DNA of 64,000 nt from Cercis canadensis (lineage: Eukaryota; Streptophyta; Magnoliopsida; Fabales; Fabaceae). Below are positions 46,958 through 57,209 of this stretch, in pieces. Every line of letters starts with the position of its first letter. Within the stretch, counting starts at the first letter, position 1. The position numbers and the translations under genes were made by a program. The notes beneath the pieces are model-generated. The model was not told the origin of the DNA. It did no database searches and saw only the letters and a list, made by a program, of their open reading frames with translations. The DNA lies in contig QAOA01002492.1 in assembly GCA_003255065.1 (NCBI GenBank), positions 173,828 through 237,827 of the forward strand, written 5' to 3'.

Positions 46958-47253
46958 TAACCATAACCTAGTCAAAAATAGGAAAAGAAAAAAGAAAACT
47001 CTACTGCTTTTTAGTCTCATTTTCTAGAAAGAATGTATGAGTTAATTTGTAGTTTGTATTTCAATATAAATACAGATGTAGGTTGTGTTCAATATGCTTT
47101 TCAGTGAATATTTCTCTTTTCCCTTACTTTTCTCTCAAGCCTCTTCCTCTCTCTCTCTCTCTTTCTATATATATATATATATATATATATCTATGCTAAC
47201 CATAACCTAGTCAGAAAGAGGACAAAAAAAAAACTCTGCTGCTTTTTAGTCTC
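46544..47253 (+). repeat. Three-copy 239-bp tandem repeat with TC and TA microsatellites
   Basis: Units begin TTCTAGAAAG at 46544, 46783 and 47022, an exact 239-bp period. Each unit contains a CT-rich run followed by a TA dinucleotide run and the text GGTAACCATAACCTAGTC. Copies 2 and 3 are more like each other than either is to copy 1. The array ends about 170 bp before the acceptor of the next SGR2-like exon. Confidence 0.93.
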
Positions 47254-47424
47254 TTTAAGTTTCTTGCCAATGCAGATTTCCCTTCCATTTCTCCTGCTGG
47301 CACCAGGAACTCTACTGCTTTTATCAATTTCAGAAAATATTGAGTTTCATCATGTGGAATAGCTTAGCATTTTCTCTAAATATATTCTCCTGGAAATCAA
47401 TGGCCTAACTAAAATTGTTTGCAG

Positions 47425-47595
47425 GTTCCTGCTCGACACTTGGTATTTATGGTTCATGGAATTGGTCAAAGGTTGGAAAAGTCTAATTTGGTTAATGATG
47501 TGGGCAATTTTCGGCATATTATAGGAAGTCTTGAAGAGCAACACCTTAATTCACACCAATGTGGAACTCAAAGGGTCCTCTTTATCCCTTGCCAA
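47425..47595 (+). pseudogene. SGR2: SGR2-like exon with the VHGIGQ block
   Basis: A 57-codon, phase 0-0 exon between TTTGCAG and GTATGT. It reads VPARHLVFMVHGIGQR, then NLVNDVGNFRHI and GTQRVLFIPCQ. These blocks are diagnostic of plant SGR2-type DDHD phospholipases, where HGIGQ lies upstream of the GxSxG nucleophile block. In other SGR2 genes the following exon starts with WRKGLKLSG; here only six intron bases follow before copia sequence begins at about 47602. The exon itself has no stop. Confidence 0.92.
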
Positions 47596-47601
47596 GTATG
47601 T

Positions 47602-47826
47602 GATAAACAGGGCTTGCGTATCCTTATGTTGATTCTCCTCCAATTTTTTCTTCTCCACTTCAGACAGTGTGAAAATATCTTCTGGGGTATTAAACCCATT
47701 TTGAACAATATCCCACAATTTTTGTGAGATAAAATACGTTTTTAATTTTCGCTTCCAAAAATCATAGTTTTCACCAGTAAAAACTGGCAGAGGGACATAA
47801 GAGAAATTGACAGTAGATGCGGCCAT
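47602..47826 (-). pseudogene. Copia gag N-terminal fragment
   Basis: Seventy-five codons from ATG at 47826: PVFTGENYDFWKRKLKTYF, SQKLWDIVQNGF and KDTQALF are the conserved start of copia gag (UBN2/DUF4219-like region). Open but truncated; the codons beyond 47602 are antisense SGR2 exon, not gag. Confidence 0.85.
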
Positions 47827-48454
47827 AGAATAGAGAAAATTTTGTGGGTAAAGGCGAAATAGAAAGGTGGGACAGGTAAATGATTTTTAGTGAATGAGCC
47901 TCACACCCAAATGGAAAGAACAAGCTCTAATACCACTATTAGTTTATGAAAATGATATAGTAATTGTGTTTGTGTGTGAAGAGAATAAAAAAGTGTTGGT
48001 AATTTGTGAATAAGGCAAGGGACGTTGGAAAAGTGGAAGAAAGTTGGTGATGAAAGGAAGTGGGAGATGAATAGTTGATTAGTTGGAATTGATTTTATGG
48101 GATAAAGTAATAGTTGTAAGTGTGAGAAATGGATGATAACTAAAAAAAAGGTTAAAGGACGTGGAAGAGAAGGCTTTTAATAGTTGATAGGTTTGACAAG
48201 GAAAGTACAAGGCTATGACTTTTTTCTTACACCTATTTTTCTACGCTTCATGCCTATTTATAGGCAAGTAAACCGACTTATGCATGTCGGTTTTTCAACT
48301 AGATTTTTCTAGTTTCTTCCCTAGTTTTTTTAGAGTTGTACTACTAGAATTTTCTTGTAGTTTTTAGTTTATTGTTGATGGAAGTTATAAGTCGGTGAGA
48401 AGTAGAATTTTTTGGTTTGTTGTTGAAGTTTTTGGAAGTGTTCTACTTCTAACA
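47602..48454 (-). mobile_element. Truncated Ty1/copia fragment: 5' LTR, primer site and start of gag
   Basis: On the minus strand an LTR starts TGTTAGAAGTAG at 48454 and ends around 47940. A TATA-like CCTATAAATAGG lies at 48253-48264. An initiator-Met-type primer site (TGGTATTAGAGC) is at 47924-47935. Gag opens at 47826 with MAASTVNFSYVPLPVFTGENYDFW and stops being recognisable after about 75 codons (ALFI) at 47602. The remaining gag, all of pol and the 3' LTR are absent. The break abuts the donor site of the SGR2-like exon, indicating a deletion that removed both copia and SGR2 sequence. Confidence 0.85.
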
Positions 48455-49253
48455 AGGATGTTAGGGGGGATTTCTGTAGGCTTTGAAAGGGAGGTTGGAG
48501 TAATTTAATCTAAACCTTAATATGTAATGAACCACCATAAATGTTGGAATGAGGACCCTTCCACTTCCATAATATTGTGGACAAGTGGTAAATCTATATT
48601 TATGTCTATATCTATGCTACTACAAATGAAACACCCTATTTGGTGTCACAATTTCATATTACTTTTCTATTTAAAAAAAAAAAAAATAGACAAGTTACCC
48701 ACAATCTACTTTCGAAAGAATAGAGACACTGATAAGGATTTTATGTAATTAAAAGAACTTTTCTTGGAAAAAAAGAAGTGACTAACTCAAGTCCACACTT
48801 ATGAAACTAGAATTCATACTGCTCCCTACTCTCACTGAAAATTGATTATTCCACCTTTTAAAATTTGGGTAACCACCATATACTTGTAACCATAAAAATA
48901 GGAGAATAGATGTGTTGGGGATTTTATTTTTTTTTAAATAAAGAAAAAACTGCAGGTGGTTGAACTCACTTAGGCTCTGTGGGTGCATAGAGCCTAGTAC
49001 TAATCGAACTCACTTCTACTATTCAGTTCTCATTCTTCCCCTCCCTGCCCCCTTTCTATGAATAATAATTTAAAATAATTGTAGGTGATTATGGGTTGTA
49101 TTTTTTGAATTCACCACAGGATAGAACCACTTGTCTGTAAAGAATTCATTAGCAAATGGCCTGTTTTGGTTCCATATCACAAAGGAGGAAGGAGGTTGTG
49201 TGTCTTGATTGGAACCTGTTATATATCTCAGAATCTCCTAATTTGTGTTGTAG
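48455..49253 (+). other. SGR2-like intron right of the copia fragment
   Basis: I looked for the missing lipase core (WRKG, GHSLGS, DDHD blocks) and found none. It ends in a TTGTAG acceptor at 49248-49253. The sequence is otherwise unremarkable. Confidence 0.65.
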
Positions 49254-49316
49254 GAATTTACTGAAGATTTGGCAGTTTGTTCTCAGGCAATAATGAATCA
49301 TCTGAAAGCTGCAAGG
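49254..49316 (+). pseudogene. SGR2: SGR2-like exon encoding EFTEDLA...NHLKAAR
   Basis: Twenty-one codons, phase 0-0, between GTTGTAG and GTGAGC. EFTEDLAVCSQAIMNHLKAAR corresponds to the segment after the DDHD histidine region in SGR2 proteins. It directly precedes the VKVLTVCQS block found in the next exon. Two residues (VC for the usual AR) differ. Confidence 0.88.
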
Positions 49317-49728
49317 GTGAGCTACTTTATTTTTCCAGATAAAATATTTTCAGAAAAAGATGATAGGTTATAAGGCTGGAGGATGAGTATGAGGCATTCT
49401 CACAAAGACAAGTAAGGAAAACAAGAAAATATGGTGATAAAAACACAATTAATACGATGAAGCAGTCCTATGGTTTTGCTCATTATTCAAAGAAACCCCT
49501 CTAAAGCAATCGCTGACCAAACACTGTAGGTGAAAAAATAAAAAAAAAATAAAAAATCAACTCTGTTGCACAACAGCAACATTGGCAAGAACCCCCACCT
49601 AAAAATTCTTCTGTCGTGCTACAGCCAAAAGCACAAGGTACCTGCAAGAAAGATAACTCTTAACATTTACCTCCTTATGACTCCCAAAATCTGTATATGC
49701 AAATTCCCCAAAAAACAGCAGTGATGTT

Positions 49729-49954
49729 TGATGCAACAGGGAACTAAGAACTGGTTTATTGATGATTGATTACTTTACAATGCGACCTAACACACTTATA
49801 TAACCAAAAGGCCACAAGACTCCTAGTAAACAACTACTACCCAATATGATAATAATGCTAATTGAAAGATAACTAGGGAACTATAATAATAACAATAGAT
49901 AAGGATAAGAGACCTATCTACCTATAACTCCTATAGCCCATGCTTATCGTATCA
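49729..49954 (-). repeat. 3' LTR of element G
   Basis: 226 bp, paired with 50569-50794. Contains a TATA-like GGTTATATAAG on the minus strand. Confidence 0.92.
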
Positions 49955-50081
49955 TTCCTCCCCTGTTCAAGTAGTTTCTTGTCCACAAGGAACATACATT
50001 CTAATTAGATTATTACTAATCCTAATAGATAATTAATAAGGATAATCTAAACTATATAAAAGAAAACTATTTAGGGTTGTA

Positions 50082-50540
50082 TCATCCTTCCCCCTTTCTA
50101 GGAAGACCTTGTCCCCAAGGTTTGTCTTCGGAAGAAGCAATGAGGCCTTCATTCTTGCGCTTGTTGAGGAAGGCATCATCAGCTACTAAAACTTCTTTTG
50201 GTGGCAGATTCAAAACTTGGACTATAAAGGACAATCCTTCAAAAGTTGTGGCTATTTGATTCACGTGGATGTTATTTTCAAAAGGTGTGCCTTCTAAGGG
50301 GATATCGATTGGCAACATTTCCTTTTGAAAACCTTTCATTGATGGCTTGGTTGACAAAGCTTCCTTCAATGTGTTTTCTTGAGATAATCCTTCTCCTTCG
50401 TCTTCCTTCAAATGCTCATGATACTCTTTGAGGTTCTTTTGTATTTCAGCACAACTTTGCCTTATTTCAGCCCATCTTTGCTCCACTTCTTTGAAGAGGT
50501 GCTCTATTTTAAGAAGACTTTCTACTAGGTGTTGATCCAT
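50082..50540 (-). CDS. 152-residue ORF of element G, coiled-coil-like, unknown function
   Basis: The likely start is the ATG at 50540, 14 bases past the primer site, in the context ACCACCATGG. An upstream in-frame ATG at 50576 lies in the LTR/primer region and is less likely. The protein starts MDQHLVESLLKIEHLFKEVE and has a heptad-rich Glu/Lys region (residues 1-50), then an acidic stretch and a tail GLIASSEDKPWGQGLPRKGEG. I see no zinc knuckle, protease or RT motif. By position it is gag-like; the tail just before the 3' end may derive from the end of a larger polyprotein. It is the only intact element-encoded frame of its kind here. Confidence 0.7.
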   Translation of the reverse strand: MDQHLVESLLKIEHLFKEVEQRWAEIRQSCAEIQKNLKEYHEHLKEDEGEGLSQENTLKEALSTKPSMKGFQKEMLPIDIPLEGTPFENNIHVNQIATTFEGLSFIVQVLNLPPKEVLVADDAFLNKRKNEGLIASSEDKPWGQGLPRKGEG

Positions 50541-50554
50541 GGTGGTGGGTGATG

Positions 50555-50566
50555 GCTCTGATACCA
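50555..50566 (-). promoter_or_regulatory. Primer binding site of element G (initiator-Met type)
   Basis: TGGTATCAGAGC on the minus strand, the canonical plant initiator-Met tRNA complement, two bases inside the 5' LTR. Confidence 0.93.
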
Positions 50567-50568
50567 AA

Positions 50569-50794
50569 TGATGCAATAGGGAACTAAGAACTGGTTTATT
50601 GATGATTGATTACTTTACAATGAGACCTAACACACCTATATAACCAAAAGGCGACAAGACTCCTACTAAACAACTACTACCCAATATGATAATAATACTA
50701 ATTGAAAGATAACTAGGGAACTATAATAATAACAATAGATAAGGATAAGAGACCTATCTACCCATAACTCCTATAGCCGATGCTTATCGTATCA
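50569..50794 (-). repeat. 5' LTR of element G
   Basis: 226 bp, paired with 49729-49954. The low number of differences suggests a much younger insertion than element F. Confidence 0.92.
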
Positions 50795-51889
50795 ATGTTG
50801 GTGTGAAATCAAGATTTAATCATTTGTATTGCATCTTAATTAATCATTATTATGACGATTTGCTTCCTTTGGTTTCAGTTTAGTGTTTTAGGTTTTGGCC
50901 TCTAATTTCATTTTAATTTCTTTGGTTTCAGTCGGTCATCGAGTACTGAAGAACTAAGAAGGGTCTCAGTGTTATGTGACTTGCATAATCCTTTTACCAT
51001 AGAATGATTGCCAAGTATTTGGCAACAAGATTTTAATGAGATGGTGATAGGTTGTATAAGAAGGCAGTGTTTTCTTGTTCATTGCATATACATATTGTGA
51101 TGTCCTCCTGGCTGAGTTGATGCGCATACCATGATCCCGTTTGTCTTGGATTATTGAACAATACAAGTTTGTTGATTGAGTATCCTCGTTTTTGTGCTTT
51201 GGCTAGAGATAAGAATATCTCAGATAAAGTGGTTTCTTTCCAGAGATATAGGATGTATACAGTTTTCCTTCTATTCATGAAATTTGGATAGTCCTTGGTG
51301 AATTGAAAGCAGAGAAGGCCTCCTTTCAGTACAAATGTACTATCTATTGTGTTTTCCAACGTATCCATATATTACGATGTGAATTGTGATGACTTCTGAT
51401 TGATGATAATGTTAATAACAATTTATAAGTATAAAAATGTGGAAGGCTAACTTTTATTTTTTCGTTTTAAAATATACTAGCTACTTCTAGCAGAGAGGAG
51501 AAGAGGATTGCAGGAATTTACCTTTGAAGATAAGATTGTAGTTGTCATAGTGTTGGTTAAGTCTATATGTGAAATGTGTTTTATTTTTTGTTTCTTCATA
51601 ACCTTTGGTTTCTTGGTTTAGAGTGTAATGCAGGACTTTCTGTTTTCATTGATTTTATGAACAATTCTCATGGTTGAAACTGAAGAAACAGGGAGTCTAT
51701 GATGGATTCTTCAAGTTGAACAAGTGACCTCCAATTGCTTCTTAAATTCTTAATACCTGATTTTCTTACCTATAAAATTTGTCTCTGCTTTGGTCACACT
51801 TGGCTCATGTTATCAATTACATACACCTTATGATATTTTTTTTCCAGACTTGTGGATGATGATATTTTTTATTTTTGTTTCTTAAGCAG
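50795..51889 (+). other. SGR2-like intron; no supported gene
   Basis: A 111-codon minus-strand frame (51033-51368) has no recognisable family and stands alone. The intron ends at AAGCAG (51884-51889). Confidence 0.55.
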
Positions 51890-51937
51890 GTTAAATTGCT
51901 CACAGTTTGTCAATCAAAAATATGGAGAGCATAGATG
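51890..51937 (+). pseudogene. SGR2: SGR2-like exon with VKLLTVCQS, one-base deletion
   Basis: 48 bp between AAGCAG and GTAAGA. It reads VKLLTVCQSK in frame and then hits TAG. Shifting by one base after the five-A run at 51916-51920 gives an open end that joins in phase to the next exon (53023), whose two leading bases need a phase-1 donor. A 49-bp exon is therefore the ancestral length, and one A is missing from the homopolymer. It may be a true inactivating change or a sequencing error. Confidence 0.82.
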
Positions 51938-53022
51938 GTAAGAATATCTCACACTACTTTCGCTTTAATTATTATTAGTGATTCACCCTTTGATTCTTTC
52001 TTCTTTCTGGTTTTAAAGATAGCAATTACTGTGGGTTAGGTTTTGGAGAAAATTGAAAGGTTATGCTTGGATTCTTTTGTCATCTTATATGTGATGTAGC
52101 TCTTCCAAATTGTAATCACGATAACTTCATTTTTTGTGAACTAAGCTGCTGTAATCATGTATCTTGCTCTATATTTTAATGTTCTTCTTCCCTGTTTTTC
52201 TGTTTTCCAAATGAGGTTTGTCAAGTAGGAAAATCGCTCCATTCAAAGTGTGGGCAATAAATTGAAAGATTTTTTTTTAGGAATATACACGAAAAGAGTC
52301 AGTAGTCCAATTCCTTCTATCTAAATTGGAAGGCATATGAGAAGAGTCAAGCAAGACCAAAATGGTTTCCATGTCAGAAATTTCTGTCATTCCAGTTTCT
52401 TAAAAATTGATAGCTTTAGGAGACGATGGAATTATGAGTGAATCTTAAATATACATTTTAATTTTTAGCTATTAAAATATGGGTAATACATTTATTTTTT
52501 GAAATATTTGAATAATTATAGCTTATTATTGGGTAAAAAGAGTACCCAACTTAATTTTTGTAGGACCTAATGGTTTTTCTTGCAAACATTGGCACTTAAC
52601 TCTGGAACAACATCCATAGATGAGTTCATATTATTACATGCTCAGATTTAGTTTAATATAGATATTTATATATATTTACTGACGCAAAACTCTTTATGTT
52701 CCTCTCATTTTAATGAGACTCATAAGATTAAATCTGACATTCTATCTCATGTTATCATATTTTATATGTTTTTATTCTTTAAATGTGTATCTCCACACAT
52801 GTAGCCATTTGTATCTATGGATTTAATAGTAGAATATCATAAAGAAGATCATGACAAGCAAAAGATATAAATGTTTCATTCTGTTTATGCACCTTAAATT
52901 ACTTTGACACTAAGCTGTTTGCTGGGTAGATGATTTCTTTATCTTAAATCGATCTAGCAATATAAATGAGGTGACTGTCCCATGTGTTTTTCTTTCAATA
53001 TTTCCTACCTGTATTGCAAAAG
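51938..53022 (+). other. SGR2-like intron without recognised features
   Basis: AT-rich, no coding block or repeat ends seen. Confidence 0.55.
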
Positions 53023-53117
53023 AGAATTCTGAAGAGGAGGAAGAGACGTCATACGGATTTCTTATGATGGAAAGGTTAACAGGAAGCCAAGAAGGACGGA
53101 TTGATCACATGCTTCAG
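53023..53117 (+). pseudogene. SGR2: SGR2-like exon with MMERLTGSQEGRIDHMLQ
   Basis: 95 bp between GCAAAAG and GTAGGC. After an acidic NSEEEEE stretch it reads SYGFLMMERLTGS and EGRIDHMLQ, the strongly conserved C-terminal block of SGR2/DDHD proteins. It leaves phase 0 into the DKTFEHPYLQ exon. Confidence 0.92.
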
Positions 53118-53630
53118 GTAGGCAGTTGTGCCAATTCAATATTGATCTTGATCCAATACTGCGGTTTCAGAACCATATCTATAAATGATAACATACATAC
53201 TAAATTTGTGGCATTTTGCTTCTTAGAAATATATGTTGATGGTGTCCATGCATGAAGAAAAAAAAAATCTTGAAACGAAGAATAGAGGACAGACAGTAAG
53301 GCATCCTCTTGAAACAAGCCGAGGAAACAACCAAGCTAGACTCCAAAGCAATCTGCTCATAAAAGCTTTCCAGTCCCTTAAAATCTGTGGAAAACACCCG
53401 TTAAAACAACCATTAGAAGAAATCCAACAAGGCAAGAAAGTAATTTTGTCCCAGAAAGGATGTGTTGGCGAAAATCTATTGCTAAAAGTTCTACCATTGC
53501 TATCTAGCCAAATACACCACTACTACAGCACTTTCACAAAGTCTTACTCTCCCATTTTGCACCAAAATCATGGAAATTGAATGGAAAGAGATTCATCCAA
53601 AGAATCCAAGCATACCCAGTGCTCCCCTAA
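53118..53630 (+). other. SGR2-like intron before element F
   Basis: A frame at 53233-53580 has no family resemblance. Nothing else seen. Confidence 0.5.
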
Positions 53631-54051
53631 TGCAACATACATGATGGAACAATATAAAATTCAACAACTCGTTGATTCCAAAGAATACCGAGAGGTGAAA
53701 GAAAATTCTCAAACTGTTTTATTCAATCAAATCTGCCTCCAAGAGGTTCTACAAACACATATATAAAAGGAAAACCCTAAATGAAATAATGAAAATTATG
53801 AAAAGATCCATACAATAATGAAAATTGTGAAAATAACCCTAAAAATGAGAAAATGCCATTTTGACCTCCGAAACGATGGAATTTGGCTAAAATCACGAGA
53901 CACGTGTTATAAATCAACGCATTTTGCTCAAAAATTCATTTCCACTTGGAAAAGTGTATTCTTTTATCAAAAACAGACATTGTTGACTTTTCTGGTCAAT
54001 TTTGGGTGCTTCATCTTTGCCATGAAGTTCCAATCCTTCTGCATTACATCA
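53631..54051 (-). repeat. 3' LTR of element F
   Basis: Starts TGATGTAATG and ends GTTGCA on the minus strand; pairs with 57710-58130 over the full 421 bp. Confidence 0.9.
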
Positions 54052-54054
54052 TCC

Positions 54055-55132
54055 TCTCTAGGGTGGAGAAGATTCGCCCTCGAATCAAATGTCATCTCAT
54101 CCTCAGAAGAAGTATCACCAAAATAGGGAATGAGGTGCTTGACATTGAAAACATTTGAAGTGTGAATATGGCTAGGAAGTTGCAGACGGTAAGCATTTGG
54201 GTTGATCTTCTCAGTAATCTCCAGTGGACTGATTTTCCGAGCAGCAAGCTTATTGTACTCGTGGGTAGGAAAATGGTCCTTGGTTAAGACAGCTAAGACA
54301 TAATCACCAACAGTGAAGTCAACAAATCTATGCTTCTGGTCAGCCTGTGATTTGTATTTTTTAGTGGAAGCAATTAACTGAGAATGGATCTTTTGGTGTA
54401 CCTGACAAAGCTATTCAATAAATTACTCAGTTGTGGCATGTGGACGCACCTTACTAGGAAGTGTTAATAGATCGAGAGGACCACGAGGGACCAAGCAAAA
54501 CACATCCTGAAAAGGACTGTAACCAATGCTACGATTAACAACATGGTTGTGAGCAAACTTTGCTTCGCATAACTTAACATCCCAGGATTTGATATTGTCG
54601 CCCACCAAACTGCGCAATAAGTTACCAAGGGAGCGATTTACCAATTTAGTCTGTCCATCAGTCTGTGGATGGTAAGCACTGCTGAAATTGAGAGTAGTAT
54701 TAGCCAACCGCCATAGACTCTGCCAAAAATGACTAAGGAATCGAGTATCACGATCAGAGACGATGGAAGTAGCTAGCCCATGTAGATGATAAACCTCCCG
54801 GAAGAAAAATTGATCAACATTAATAGCATATGTGGTACGCTTGCAGGGTATGAAATGTGCCATTTTGGAGAAGCGATCAACGACAACAAAGATGGAATCA
54901 CTGTCACATTGTGTACGTGGGAGGCCGAGCACGAAATCCATACTAATGTCTACCCAAGGTTGAGTGGGTATAGAGAAGGGCATATATAATCCAGCGTTGG
55001 TGGAGGTACCTTTCGCCATTTGACAAACACGACAGTGTTCAACAAATCTGCCCATTTCCTTACGCATAGTTGGCTAGTAATAAAAACTAGAGACAAGATG
55101 CAAGGTATGATCACAACCCACATGACCTTCAT
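54055..55132 (-). pseudogene. Element F integrase, broken near the C-terminus
   Basis: HEGHVGCDHTL and CRVCQMAKG mark the zinc-binding domain. The DDE core follows: DISMDFVLGLPRT (first Asp), SDRDTRF (second Asp), AYHPQTDGQT and then NRSLGNLLRSLVG containing the region of the Glu. An open stretch of 214 codons (55067-54423) ends at a stop. Beyond it the C-terminus (VGDYVLAVLTKDHFP, SNVFNVKHLIPYF) is still readable to about 54090. Confidence 0.9.
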
Positions 55133-55169
55133 TGTGCAGTTCCTGGATAATTTTCAAACACAAGCTAAT

Positions 55170-55598
55170 CTAGGGAATACAAAGTTGGAGTTCATGGAAA
55201 AGAAAGCCATCTTGTAATACAAAATCTATCTGCTCACCATTATGGATTTTCAATAGAACTGTAGCAAAGAATGGATCAGTGGTATACAAATCCAAAAAAG
55301 AATCAAAACCAAGAACTGTGATTCGCATCTCAGTAAGTAGGTTATGACGGTGACTTAAAGCATCAGCCACAAGATTAGAGACTCCAGCCTTGTGCTTAAT
55401 CACAATTGTGAATTGTTCTAGATATGCATGCCAGGAAGCATGACGTTTTGAAAGCTTGGCCTGACTACCAAGGTATTTGAGAGCATCATGGTCAGTGAAG
55501 AGGACAAATTTCCGCTAAAAGAGGTAGTGACACCAATGTTTCACTGCCTGAAATACCGCATAGAATTCCACATCATAGGTGCTTTAACGGACTTTGGA
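55170..55598 (-). pseudogene. Element F RNase H, second part
   Basis: VFTDHDALKYLG-like and HASWHAYLEQF-like traces are followed by IKHKAGVSNLVADALSHR (about 55400), the conserved end of gypsy RNase H. Stops lie near 55516 and 55585. Confidence 0.8.
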
Positions 55599-56419
55599 TC
55601 AAGAAAGTTTCTCACTGAAGTAGGCAACTGGGCGATCAGATTGGCTTAGAACAACACTAATACTTGTTTTAGATGCATCACAATGTAACTTAAATAGTAG
55701 GGAAAAATCAGGAAGTACCATAAGTGGTGCAGTGGTCAACTTGTGCTTGATCTCATGGAAGGCAGTCTCGGCATCGGATGTCCAAGTGAACTTAGTTCCC
55801 TTCATGCAATAAGTAATAGGCGCCATGGTGCTGCTAAAGTGGGGAATAAAACGACGATAGAAGGAACCTAGGCCATGAAAAGCTATGCACATTAGAAATA
55901 GATAGGCTGTGGCCACTGTTTGATAATTGCAACTTTGGCATTATCCACTGCAAGACCATCCTTAGACACCACATACCCCAAAAAGTGAACAATATCTGTC
56001 AGAAAAGCACACTTACTAAGAGCAGCATAGAACTTATCCCTGCGTAGGACCAACAAAACTTCTCGCAAGTGTTGGAGATGCACTTCAGGGTTAGCATTGT
56101 AAATAAGTATATCATCAAAGTAGGCAACATATTTACTGATGAAAGGACACGTTACTTGATTCATAACACGCATAAATGTGCTTGGGGCATTAGAAAGACC
56201 AAACGGCATTACGAGCCACTCATACAAACCCTCGCGTGTTTTGAAAGCAGTCTTCCATCCGTCACCCTGCCAAATCCGAATTTGATGGTAGCCACTTTTC
56301 AAATCCAGCTTGCTGAATACTGTGGCACCGGCTAGCTGATCAAGCAGGTCATCCAACCGTGGTATAGGGAAATGATAACGTACCGTTATCTTGTTGATGG
56401 CACGACTATCCACACACAT
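55599..56419 (-). pseudogene. Element F reverse transcriptase and start of RNase H
   Basis: [30 protein letters not shown], then [29 protein letters not shown] and the catalytic YFDD at about 56115. The sequence continues to [12 protein letters not shown] and, after a frame change near 55900, FYRRFIPHFSSTMAPIT and LHCDASKTSISVVLSQ, the first RNase H acidic region. The blocks are in family order and mostly open, so decay is milder than in element B. Confidence 0.9.
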
Positions 56420-57209
56420 GCGACAAGTACCATCCTACTTTGGCAAGTAAGTCCTCTACTTGACGCCACAGTTCCTCATGTTCTTTAGAACTCATCCTGT
56501 AATGAAGATGATTAGGTAAAGAGGCGCCTGGAACAAAATCAATATGATGTTGGATATCACGAAGTGGAGGTAAGTCATTAGGGAGTGCGTTAGGAAAGAG
56601 ATATGTGAATTCCTCCAGCAATGGTTGGATAGCAAGTGTGGTGCTAGAAACGACGTCCATAGGTTTGGTAAGGAGCACATAAACACGTCCCATCTCTACC
56701 ATGGCCTGTTTGAAAGGGTCTTGAGGCAAAAAAGTGGTACTGTCCATAGCAGTGTGAGCCTTGGGTAGTAACACAATCTTTTTGCCACAGATCATGAAAG
56801 AGTAAGTGTTATCATGACCATCATGAAAATTGGTGCGGTCAAATTGCCAGGGGCGGCCAAGCAGAAGATGACAAGCATCTATAGGAACCACGTCACAGAA
56901 TATCTCATCAGAATAGGTGGAGGCAATGGAAAAAGATACCAACACACGGAGGGAAACAATTACACAAATACCCTTATTCAACCATGTAAGTTTGTACGGT
57001 TTTGGATGTTTTTTAGCAGTCAAACCCAATTTCTGCAGTGCTAATTAAGACAATACATTCTCACAACTGCTAGAATCAATAATAAAACGACAAACCTTAC
57101 CTGCAATCGTACATGTGGATGTAAAAATGGCAGTACGACGCCAATCATAATCCAGAGCATGAGGACTCAGAAAGGTGTGGCGTAGCATCAACAACGGACC
57201 CACATCACC
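56406..57209 (-). pseudogene. Element F aspartic protease region, broken
   Basis: IDSSSCENVLS (about 57085) holds the D-S-S active-site region. Then LLLGRPWQFDR (about 56840) is the typical end of plant gypsy proteases. At 56560-56450 the IDFVPGASLPN...YRMS block, the linker before RT, is visible. A stop near 57045 separates the parts. Confidence 0.85.

Larger units (their letters stand above)
49729..50794 (-). mobile_element. Element G: 1.07-kb TRIM-like LTR element with its own ORF
   Basis: Two 226-bp LTRs (49729-49954 and 50569-50794) differ at about 8 positions by my count. They start TGATGC or TGATAC and end CA by strand, and are flanked by the perfect 5-bp ATGTT (49724-49728 and 50795-50799). 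Orientation is minus: an initiator-Met primer site TGGTATCAGAGC lies at 50555-50566 and a purine-rich CAGGGGAGGAA tract at 49955-49965. The 614-bp interior holds one ORF. The size fits terminal-repeat retrotransposons in miniature, which need enzymes in trans. An ORF of this size in a TRIM is unusual. Confidence 0.92.

Noticed and set aside
46690..47190. TA and CT runs as a promoter with TATA box
   Set aside because: They are repeated in a 239-bp tandem unit as microsatellites, and no transcript start context is visible.
51033..51368. 111-codon minus-strand frame
   Set aside because: Protein-like composition but no recognisable domain and no promoter or splice context; reported only as intron content.
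53233..53580. 115-codon plus-strand frame between an SGR2-like exon and element F
   Set aside because: No family resemblance; overlaps several shadow frames on the other strand.
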